Both the position numbers and the translations under genes were made by a program. Under the pieces are notes generated by a model. That model saw only the letters and a program-made list of their open reading frames with translations, did no database searches and was not told the DNA's origin. Positions 1 through 5,736 of a stretch of 6,701 nucleotides of DNA are shown one piece after another. Origin of the DNA: Bacillota bacterium (lineage in GTDB: Bacteria; Bacillota; Dethiobacteria; DTU022; JAAZDR01); assembly GCA_012512705.1 (NCBI GenBank), contig JAAZDR010000300.1, forward strand, positions 1-6,701, in the 5' to 3' direction. Positions within the stretch are counted from its first letter, which is position 1, and each line of letters starts with the position of its first letter.

Positions 1-238
1 CACCTACCCCCTGCCAGACCATAGCAACTACAGGCCCGGAAGTTATAAAATCGATTAAATCCTTATAGAAAGGCTTCCCTTTATGTTCTCCGTAATGCTC
101 TGCAGCCAGCTCTTCTGTTACCTGCATCAGTTTCATCGCTACAAGTTGGAGGCCTTTTTGCTCAAAACGCTTGATGATTTCACCGATTAAGCCACGTTGA
201 ACGCCGTCGGGTTTAATTAAGACTAGTGTTTTTTCCAT
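1..238 (-). CDS. ndk: Nucleoside diphosphate kinase, N-terminal part (cut by window edge)
   Basis: Seen: the minus strand reads 79 codons from ATG at 236-238 out through the left edge. The protein begins [20 protein letters not shown], the hallmark N-terminus of NDP kinases, with the ATP-phosphate-contacting Lys at residue 9, and continues with the family's [14 protein letters not shown] stretch (residues 48-61) and SGPVVAMVW (67-75). A strong AAGGAGG ribosome binding site (complement of 246-252) sits 7 nt before the ATG. Family knowledge: the cytoplasmic enzyme moves the gamma phosphate of ATP to other NDPs through a phospho-histidine. That histidine, in the NxxHGSD motif of the C-terminal half, lies outside the window, so catalytic competence cannot be checked. 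The gene follows speE after 51 bp with no terminator seen, so it may be the third gene of the speD-speE transcript. Nothing looks broken in the visible part. Confidence 0.96.
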   Translation of the reverse strand, partial: MEKTLVLIKPDGVQRGLIGEIIKRFEQKGLQLVAMKLMQVTEELAAEHYGEHKGKPFYKDLIDFITSGPVVAMVWQGVG

Positions 239-289
239 CTCAAAACCTCCTTGATTTAATTCAGCACCTGATAAATTTAAAATTAAGCC

Positions 290-1201
290 TTAGTAAACAA
301 ATAAAGGGTTATTATCTTCAATAATTCTTTGATTGCTATCCCGGAGGCGGCGAATATTCTTGGGAATGGAAAAAATACCGCGGTGCGTCTCCCCATCATA
401 AAATTTCAGTTCAACTGAATTTATCAGCTCAAGTTTACGATCAATCTCCGCAGGAGACACGGATTGAGGGTCGATCTGCTGTGAGGCAAAGAGAAACCCC
501 CAGTCAGTGTCAAAAGAAGGGATAAACACATGAAAAGAGCGCACGATTTTAAAAGAAGTTCTTAGCGTATGATATAATGCGCTGTGCACATCAAGCAGCC
601 TGGGGTTAAAGGAACCTGCCTGCAGGGCGACTATACCATTAGCCGAAAGCTTTTCAGTAAGCATACAATAAAATTCACGCGTGAACAATAGGTACGAGAG
701 GCCGTCCTCCACAGGCTCTGTAAGGTCACTAAAGATCAAATCAAATCGTTCGTCAGTGTCTTCAACGTAGTGCCGCGCATCCACATGTAAAAGTTCCACC
801 CGTTGATCGGAGAAGCTGCCATTGCTCCAGGAAGGAAGATACTTTTGACAGAGCTCTACAACTTCCCTATCGATATCAACCATAACAACCTTTTCCACAG
901 ATGGATAGCGCAAAATCTCCCGCAGCATCGCCCCCTCCCCGCCTCCGAGGACAAGAATCTTTTTCGGGGAAGGACTTAAAACCATTGCCGGGTGTGTTAG
1001 CGTTTCATGGTAAATATATTCATCAAATTCTGCAGACTGAATTTTACCGTCTAGAATCAGGCAGCGACCAAAAAATGGCGTATCAATAATTTCCACGGTC
1101 TGGTAAGCTGTTCTGCCGCTGTAAATATATTTGTCCACGCCATACATATGCGCCTGTGAAGGATCAGTATATTCTATAAACCACTTCCAGTGATCAGTCA
1201 A
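290..1201 (-). CDS. speE: Aminopropyltransferase (spermidine/thermospermine synthase family)
   Basis: Transfers an aminopropyl group from decarboxylated SAM to an amine in the cytoplasm. The start is taken as TTG at 1199-1201 (protein MTDHWKWFIEY, 303 aa), because AAGGAGG lies 8 nt upstream; the longer reading from 1258 would run back into speD and adds 19 hydrophobic residues not typical of the family. Motifs, numbered from the TTG start: DEYIYHETLTHPAM at 60-73, nucleotide-binding GGGEG at 86-90, acidic DID at 109-111, catalytic-loop SDLTEPVEDG at 158-167, and IPSFDTDWGF at 227-236. Classical spermidine synthases usually have GGGDG and DSTDP; the GGGEG, YHE, DL(T/A)(D/E)PV and (I/V)PSF..(D)WG versions recall plant ACL5 thermospermine synthase and Thermus SpeE (comparison from memory). 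The amine acceptor may therefore be agmatine, spermidine or another polyamine rather than putrescine. Placement behind speD supports the aminopropyltransferase call; the exact substrate is open. Confidence 0.93.
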   Translation of the reverse strand: MTDHWKWFIEYTDPSQAHMYGVDKYIYSGRTAYQTVEIIDTPFFGRCLILDGKIQSAEFDEYIYHETLTHPAMVLSPSPKKILVLGGGEGAMLREILRYPSVEKVVMVDIDREVVELCQKYLPSWSNGSFSDQRVELLHVDARHYVEDTDERFDLIFSDLTEPVEDGLSYLLFTREFYCMLTEKLSANGIVALQAGSFNPRLLDVHSALYHTLRTSFKIVRSFHVFIPSFDTDWGFLFASQQIDPQSVSPAEIDRKLELINSVELKFYDGETHRGIFSIPKNIRRLRDSNQRIIEDNNPLFVY

Positions 1202-1209
1202 GGGAAAAA

Positions 1210-1216
1210 CCTCCTT
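1210..1216 (-). promoter_or_regulatory. speE ribosome binding site overlapping the speD stop codon
   Basis: The minus strand reads TAAGGAGG with the speD stop TAA at 1215-1217, so the last two bases of the stop are the first two of the AAGGAGG element. The spacing to the TTG at 1199-1201 is 8 nt, which fixes the speE start. This geometry is typical of translational coupling, in which ribosomes ending on speD re-initiate on speE. Confidence 0.88.
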
Positions 1217-1601
1217 AATAGTTGGCAGCAGGCTTATGATTAACAACATTGCAATCAAAAATGCCGCGCTTTATTTCCTTGGCTGTCATATTTTCAGCAC
1301 AAAGATGCTTTTTGAGATAATTACATGAAAGCCAGGGATCAACTGTTTCTCCACAGGTAAACACATCAACCGCAGCATAACCTAGTTCAGGCCAAGTATG
1401 AATCGCAAGATGAGACTCTGAAACAACAACTACGCCGCTGACACCTTGCGGGCTGAATTTATGGAAGACAACTTCCCGCACTTCTGCTCCAGCCTCTAAC
1501 GCTGCTGAAACCATTAGTTTTTCAATCATTTGCTGGTCATTAAGCATTTCAGCAGGACACCCATAAAACTCAGCTAAAATATGACGGCCTAAAGCGCTCA
1601 T
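1215..1601 (-). CDS. speD: S-adenosylmethionine decarboxylase proenzyme (prokaryotic class 1B)
   Basis: Decarboxylates SAM to the aminopropyl donor needed by SpeE. The 128-aa protein has the length of the short bacterial/archaeal pyruvoyl type. The self-processing site is [12 protein letters not shown] at residues 61-72: cleavage is expected between Glu62 and Ser63, with Ser63 becoming the pyruvoyl group. His68 and Cys83 (in FTCGE) are present, at the same numbers as the processing and catalytic residues known from the Thermotoga enzyme. The ATG at 1599-1601 is preceded by a full AAAGGAGG (complement of 1610-1617) at 8 nt spacing. It is first in the operon, with a promoter about 70 bp upstream, and its stop codon lies in the speE ribosome binding site. 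All key residues are present, so it should be active once cleaved. The best alternative, a paralogous SpeD-like regulator, has no support here. Confidence 0.97.
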   Translation of the reverse strand: MSALGRHILAEFYGCPAEMLNDQQMIEKLMVSAALEAGAEVREVVFHKFSPQGVSGVVVVSESHLAIHTWPELGYAAVDVFTCGETVDPWLSCNYLKKHLCAENMTAKEIKRGIFDCNVVNHKPAANY

Positions 1602-1670
1602 TCCTAAAGCCTCCTTTATAATATAAGCTGCAAAGCAAAAAAATTAGCCTCTGTTAAAAGGTCAAATTAA

Positions 1671-1698
1671 ATTTTAACAAAACGAGGGGAAAAGTCAA
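1671..1698 (-). promoter_or_regulatory. Sigma-A-type promoter of the speD-speE(-ndk) operon
   Basis: On the minus strand TTGACT (complement of 1693-1698) is followed after 16 bp by TAAAAT (complement of 1671-1676). Both hexamers are one base off consensus. The predicted start is near 1664, giving a leader of about 60 nt before the speD ATG. The leader shows the ribosome binding site but no recognisable riboswitch or attenuator fold. Confidence 0.7.
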
Positions 1699-1701
1699 TG
1701 A

Positions 1702-1821
1702 TTTTCAACTAGATTAACATAAAATATTCATCTTTTTTACTATAAATCCTTTTATTAAATAGTTTATGGGCGATAACAGCAACTGGAAACCAGACAAATT
1801 TGTTTTCTATCCCTTTAGTAG
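1702..1821. other. AT-rich intergenic stretch between divergent speD and the pseudogene
   Basis: No gene is supported here. It lies upstream of the speD promoter and directly before the point where acyl-CoA synthetase homology begins at 1822, right after an in-frame TAG at 1819-1821. About 100 N-terminal residues, the start codon and the promoter of the synthetase would be expected hereabouts, and nothing recognisable of them remains. A deletion that brought the speD promoter next to the broken gene is the simplest explanation (inference). Confidence 0.5.
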
Positions 1822-2355
1822 GTTTTAACAAGTAAAGTTGTAAACGATGTAGCTCGCCAGTGTGGTAAAGCAGGTGTAAAAAACATTGTTGTAATAAGTG
1901 CCGGGTTTAAAGAAGTAGGGGCAGAAGGAATTAAGCGTGAAGAGGAACTGGTTAACATCTGCAAAGAGCATGGTATGCGTATGTTGGGTCCCAATGGCCC
2001 AACTGTGTCGGAGTGATGGATACGCACACCCCGATTAACGCATCCTTCGCTAGGCCTCTTCCTCCTAAGGGAGAGATCGCCTTTATTTCCCAGAGCGGCG
2101 CAATGCTTGTTGCAATTCTAGACTGGAGTTTAAAAACAGGGTTCGGTTTTTCAAAATTTATAAGCCTCGGCAATAAGGGTGACCTTAATGAAGCAGATTT
2201 AATAGCAGAAGCCGGAAAAGATCCGCATACTAAAGTTATTCTTTGCTACTTAGAAGACGTTTCTAGAGGCAATGAATTTCTGCGCATCGTACGTGATGTG
2301 ATAAAAAAGAAACCGATAATTGTTTTGAAATCAGGAATAAGTAGCAGGGGCACAG

Positions 2356-2391
2356 GCTGCCAGCTCCCATACCGGAGCCCTAGCTGGCAGC
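2356..2391 (+). repeat. Perfect 10-bp inverted repeat inside the pseudogene
   Basis: GCTGCCAGCT (2356-2365) and AGCTGGCAGC (2382-2391) are exact reverse complements around a 16-nt loop. In the original frame the region encodes the AASSHTGALAGS segment around the phospho-histidine, so part of the symmetry comes from Ala/Ser/Gly codons. It starts 10 nt after the 2345/2346 frameshift and may have favoured a replication slip there (inference). No T-tract follows, so it is not a terminator. Confidence 0.75.
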
Positions 2392-2998
2392 GACCTTGCT
2401 TACGAAACCGCCTTTAAGCAGATAGGTGTTATTCGCGTAAAAACTATGACCGAGCTGTTCGACCTGGCGGTATCTTTTACAAAACAGCCGATTCCTAAAA
2501 GGGATCAGGTGGCGATCATCACTAATTCAGGAGGGCCAGGGATTATAGCCACTGATTTTATCGAACTAAATAAGCTAAATGGCTCGCTTTAACGTAGCAA
2601 CGATTAAAGCGTTGCAGAAAAACCTTCCAAAAGAAGGGAATATTTATAACCCTGTCGATGTTCTCGGCGATGCAAAGGCTGAACGCTTTCAGTTTGCCCT
2701 GGAAAAAGTTTTACAGGATGACAATGTAGACATTGTTATCGTTCTTCTCTGCCCGACAGCTGTAACAGAACCAGAAGAGACAGCGAAAGCAATCGTAAAG
2801 CTTAACAAAAAGTATACACAAAAAGCAATCTTTGCTGCCTATATGGGCGGAAAGAAGATAGAAAAAGGTTCTGAAATCCTTTCCGAAGGAGGGGTACCCT
2901 GCTTCACCTTCCCGGAGCCAATAGTGAGCTGCATCAAAGGTATGGTAACTTACAGCCAGGCAAGAGAAGGCAAGCTCCCTATGGAAACGTTAGCTTTT

Positions 2999-3420
2999 GG
3001 ACCAAATTGCTTATCTTTAGACATCCCGATAATTAACTCTATCCCCTTAGGCATCATTTTTTGGACCTCCACACCATAGATCCGCGTATTCGGGCAAGAA
3101 CGCCGCGTGTTTTCGATAATTATTTTGAAAGCCTCTTTAACTTCTCCCGCATTGTTTAAGCCGATTTTGACTCCGCCGATATCGGCTTTATGGACAATTT
3201 CCGGGGAAGATATTTTTAACTCTATCGGATAGCCTAACTTTTGGCTTATCTCGCAAGCCTCTTCAGCAGAAGTGGCGAGATGAGTCTGGCTGACCGGTAT
3301 GCCGTAAGTCTCGGCCACTCGAGCAGCTTCGCTGCCGAGAAGAACAAGTCGGCTGTCTTTGTAGACAGCGTTAGGGTGTTTTTAACTGTTTTTTGATCAA
3401 GATTCGAATGATTGCTTTTT
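2999..3420 (-). other. Inverted internal block of the synthetase pseudogene (ATP-grasp N-half)
   Basis: Read on the minus strand this block encodes, from right to left, LDQKTVKNTL (about 3373-3402), then after a frame change near 3355-3365 LVLLGSEAARVAETYGIPVS (about 3294-3350), LKISSPEIVHKADIGGVKIG, and GMSKDKQFGP ending at about 2998. This is the start of the ATP-grasp domain, which in the intact family sits exactly between the ligase domain that stops at 2998 on the plus strand and the LGGIYV segment that restarts at 3421. So the block is in the right place but flipped. About four codons normally found between FGP and GLGG (LIMF-like) are absent at the right junction, suggesting a small deletion with the inversion. 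The 3316-3318 GTG start of the open frame here is not a real gene start. Confidence 0.88.
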
Positions 3421-3725
3421 GACTTGGCGGCATCTACGTTAATCTTATAAAGGACATCTCCTTACGTCTTGCCAACGGCTTAACGAGAAAAGAAATTAAA
3501 GATATGCTCGCTGAAACTAAAGCTTATAGCTTGTTACGCGGATACCGGGGCAGCAAACCTGTGGATATGGATGCCCTGATAGACACTATTTCACGTGTAG
3601 CAAGATTATGTATCGATTTCCCCCAAATTTCCGAGATGGATATTAACCCCATCTTCGCCTATGAGAGAGGCGCCTCGGCAATTGATGTGAAGATTACCCT
3701 TAGTGAGCAGTAAATCGGTCATTAG

Positions 3726-3819
3726 AAGGTAAAAAGTTAAGCTAAAAGAGAAGCAAACAATTTATATCAATAAAGGGCTTCTCTTTTTTGTTGTCGCCTT
3801 TAGCTTTTTACCTTTTTTT
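3726..3819 (+). terminator. Outer hairpin enclosing the first terminator
   Basis: AAGGTAAAAAG (3726-3736) is an exact reverse complement of CTTTTTACCTT (3804-3814), and a T-run extends to 3819. The inner 3744-3789 hairpin sits entirely in its loop, so the two could stack as a long two-part stem or act as tandem stop signals. The outer stem is AT-rich and would be weak by itself. Confidence 0.4.
3744..3789 (+). terminator. Hairpin with T-tract after the pseudogene (inner)
   Basis: AAAAGAGAAGC (3744-3754) pairs perfectly with GCTTCTCTTTT (3777-3787), followed by T to 3789. The loop is 22 nt and the core GAGAAGC/GCTTCTC gives most of the stability. It lies 31 bp after the pseudogene stop codon and probably once ended the synthetase transcript. 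Confidence 0.65.
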
Positions 3820-3928
3820 AATCTTGCCAGCTTTTTAGACTTAGTTTAAAACCTTAGAATTATTGAAATTTAGAGTTTCTAAGCTAGCAAATGATACATT
3901 TTTAGCTTTATCTGTCTTTCGTTGCTAT

Positions 3929-3957
3929 TCGACATCTTTTTTAAAGTAAGTTAGAGT
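3929..3957 (+). promoter_or_regulatory. Possible promoter of the DUF4015 lipoprotein gene
   Basis: TCGACA (3929-3934, five of six to TTGACA) is followed after 17 bp by TAGAGT (3952-3957, four of six to TATAAT), about 40 bp before the TTG start. The -10 is poor. The rest of 3820-3980 is AT-rich with no gene; a promoter is expected here because a terminator lies upstream, but this exact placement is tentative. Confidence 0.35.
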
Positions 3958-3980
3958 ATAAACATGTATTATGTAAATTA

Positions 3981-3987
3981 GGGGAGG
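3981..3987 (+). promoter_or_regulatory. Ribosome binding site that fixes a TTG start
   Basis: GGGGAGG lies 9 nt before TTG at 3997-3999. No in-frame ATG or GTG competes nearby, and starting at this TTG gives a basic N-terminus followed at once by a hydrophobic signal segment, so the TTG is well supported. Confidence 0.8.
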
Positions 3988-3996
3988 TACTTATCT

Positions 3997-5736
3997 TTGT
4001 CAAGAAATAGAGTAATTATCAATGCTATTCTCATTCTATTGATTATTTCTTCTCTTCTTGTTACAAACAGCTGTACACTCACTGCTCTGAACCCTGGCGA
4101 GACAACAGGACCAGCAGATGAAGATAATACAAATGATGAAGAAAAAAAACTTTTAGAAGAAGTATCAGAAAAAGAAAAAAAAGCAGAAAAAGAACGCTTA
4201 GAAGAAGAACGCAGCAAAAGGGAAGAAAAAAAACGTCGTCTACGAGAAGAAGCTTTAAAAAAAGAACTCGGCCCCTTCTTTGTCCCCCTCCCCCCACTGG
4301 AGCAGGAAGAAAACCCATCGGTAAAAGTCAGAGGGCTTTACCTGACCGGTAATACCGTTGGCTTGGAAAGCCGCTTTAATAAACTCCTTGAGCTTGTAAA
4401 GACAACGGAGTTAAACGCCATGGTTATCGATGTTAAAAATGATCATGGTTTAATGTCCTATAAAAGTGAAATCGAAATTGTGGAAGAAGTCGGAGCTAAC
4501 CGCTCAGTACCAATTAAAGATATGAAAAGAGTCATGCAGGAACTCAAAAGACATGATATCTATCCTATAGCCCGTATCGTTGTCTTTAAAGACCCCAATC
4601 TACCGGAAAAATGCCCCGAATGGGGAATCCAAAAAAAAGAAGGTGGATTATGGCGTGACAATAAAGGCATAGGTTGGGTTAACCCCTATAACAAAAAGGT
4701 TTGGGATTATAATATTGCCATCGCTAAAGAAGCGGCTTTAATGGGCTTCCGGGAGATTCAGTTTGATTATGTCCGCTTTCCAGAAAACGCTCGCCGCGTT
4801 GATAAAGAAGCATACTATCCAGGGGCTGATGGCAGGTCAAAAGAGGAAGTGATTGCTGAGTTCATCGACTATGCGAGAGAGCAGCTAGAAGAATACAATG
4901 TCCATATTGCTGCTGATACCTTTGGCGTAATTGCCACCTCTTGGGGAGACTCTGATCAGATCGGTCAAAACTGGGAACTAATTGCCCCTAGGGTTGACTA
5001 CAATTGTCCGATGATCTACCCTAGTCATTATGGCCCAGGATATTTTGGGTATGCTGTTCCCGATGCCCATCCGGAAGAAACAATAAGAAAAGCCCTTACA
5101 GATTCACTCAAACGCAATGCATCTGTAAAAAACCCGGGCATAATACGTCCCTGGCTGCAGGGCTTTACGGCAACTTGGATTCCTGGGCATATCCCTTACG
5201 GGCCGAATGAGATCCGCCTGCAGATCGACACGGCTTTAGAGATGGGTATCGAAGAATATCTGATTTGGAACCCCAAAAACCGCTATTTTGAGAACGCATT
5301 CCGCAACGCAGAAGAGACAGCCCAAAAGGAAAAGGAACTTCAAAGAAAACGGGACTCACAGGGCAGGGATCTCCTGGGCAAGACTGCCCTAGAAGCTGCT
5401 AAGGATTTTTTGGAAGCGTTTCAGAAGAAAGACTGGCGTGAGGCGCTCTACCTTCACAGTGCTAATTTTGAACTTGACCATGATAAATACCGGAGCTGGT
5501 TTGAAACCCTAGCCGGTAAAGTAAGCGCGTACGAAATTCATGGTCTTGAGCAGCAGGGGAAACTGGCAACGATTAAACTCGATGTCGTTATAATGACTAA
5601 CGGTAAAGAGTTCAAGCTGGAAAATGAACGCTGGAAAATTCTAATAGAAAATGAGCTTTGGCGGGTTAAACCAACTAAGGAATTTGAAGAGTCACTTGCT
5701 CATTTCCGCCTGGGTTTTAAGAATGAGGCGAATTAG
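3997..5736 (+). CDS. Putative lipoprotein with DUF4015 glycoside-hydrolase-like domain
   Basis: The 579-aa protein starts MSRNR, then a hydrophobic stretch (residues 7-22) ending at Cys26 in VTNSC, a loose lipobox; it is probably exported and lipid-anchored. Residues 34-108 are a hydrophilic linker extremely rich in Glu and Lys (about 48-90), likely a coiled coil or long helix that holds the rest away from the membrane. Residues 110-430 match the DUF4015 putative glycosyl hydrolase family (TIM-barrel-like): RGLYLTGN (112-119), VIDVKND (143-149), GFREIQFDYVRFP (250-262), AADTFGV (305-311), MIYPSHYGPG (339-348) and YLIWNPKNRY (421-430). Asp145, Asp149, Asp257 and Asp307 are candidate active-site acids (inference). 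Residues 462-560 form a separate small domain resembling NTF2-like or DUF4878-type folds (weak). A role in envelope polysaccharide or spore-coat sugar is possible, but the substrate is unknown. Its 3' end overlaps galU by 20 bp, tail to tail. Confidence 0.9.
   Translation: MSRNRVIINAILILLIISSLLVTNSCTLTALNPGETTGPADEDNTNDEEKKLLEEVSEKEKKAEKERLEEERSKREEKKRRLREEALKKELGPFFVPLPPLEQEENPSVKVRGLYLTGNTVGLESRFNKLLELVKTTELNAMVIDVKNDHGLMSYKSEIEIVEEVGANRSVPIKDMKRVMQELKRHDIYPIARIVVFKDPNLPEKCPEWGIQKKEGGLWRDNKGIGWVNPYNKKVWDYNIAIAKEAALMGFREIQFDYVRFPENARRVDKEAYYPGADGRSKEEVIAEFIDYAREQLEEYNVHIAADTFGVIATSWGDSDQIGQNWELIAPRVDYNCPMIYPSHYGPGYFGYAVPDAHPEETIRKALTDSLKRNASVKNPGIIRPWLQGFTATWIPGHIPYGPNEIRLQIDTALEMGIEEYLIWNPKNRYFENAFRNAEETAQKEKELQRKRDSQGRDLLGKTALEAAKDFLEAFQKKDWREALYLHSANFELDHDKYRSWFETLAGKVSAYEIHGLEQQGKLATIKLDVVIMTNGKEFKLENERWKILIENELWRVKPTKEFEESLAHFRLGFKNEAN

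Larger units (their letters stand above)
1822..3713 (+). pseudogene. ADP-forming acetyl/acyl-CoA synthetase, multiply broken
   Basis: The intact enzyme (about 700 aa) interconverts acyl-CoA + ADP + Pi and acid + CoA + ATP. Seen, in order: CoA-binding domain from 1822 (NIVVISAGFKEVGAEG); a jump of frame at 1987-2003 caused by an 8-bp near-duplication (GGTCCCAAT-GGCCCAAC, meant to encode LGPNC); frame 0 from 2004 (GEIAFISQSGAM, FSKFISLGNKGDLNE) to 2345; a frame change at 2345/2346 just before SSHTGALAGSD, which holds the phospho-histidine; another at about 2577, in the A-rich stretch before MARFNVATIKAL; the ligase domain (YNPVDVLGDA, GGVPCFTFPEP) to about 2998; then about 420 bp of ATP-grasp domain on the opposite strand; then the forward C-terminus from 3421 (LGGIYVNLIKDISLRLANG to DINPIFAYERGA) ending at TAA 3711-3713. 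The first ~100 codons are missing. No continuous protein can be made. Open fragments inside it are not independent genes. Confidence 0.93.

Noticed and set aside
901..1089. Plus-strand open frame opposite speE
   Set aside because: It is antisense to well-conserved SpeE motifs, has no ribosome binding site and its product has biased, unfamiliar composition.
1258..1258. Upstream start for speE giving 322 residues
   Set aside because: It would add a hydrophobic stretch read from within speD and place the strong AAGGAGG inside the coding region; the TTG at 1201 with 8-nt spacing fits far better.
1618..1664. Riboswitch or attenuator in the speD leader
   Set aside because: The leader is only about 60 nt and AT-rich, and shows no stem, T-tract or known riboswitch core.
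1766..1828. 20-codon open frame starting MGDNSNWKPDKF
   Set aside because: No ribosome binding site or recognisable family, it overlaps the start of the pseudogene homology, and it is no longer than expected by chance.
2950..3318. Minus-strand open frame of 122 codons resembling an ATP-grasp domain, as a separate gene
   Set aside because: It begins in the middle of a domain at a GTG without a ribosome binding site, ends in non-homologous sequence once past the inversion junction, and fills the gap in the surrounding broken synthetase gene.
2999..3420. Phase-variable invertible switch
   Set aside because: No convincing inverted repeats flank the block (the similar GCTTTT/GCTTTTT stretches are in direct orientation), no recombinase gene is nearby, and other frameshifts would keep the gene off in either orientation.
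3504..3713. Plus-strand open frame of 69 codons as a small gene
   Set aside because: Homology runs on upstream in the same frame to about 3421, no ribosome binding site precedes the ATG, and it is the C-terminus of the broken synthetase.
3853..3883. Inverted repeat CTTAGAA/TTCTAAG with a 17-nt loop
   Set aside because: The stem is only 7 bp and AT-rich, no T-tract follows, and such repeats are expected by chance in AT-rich DNA.
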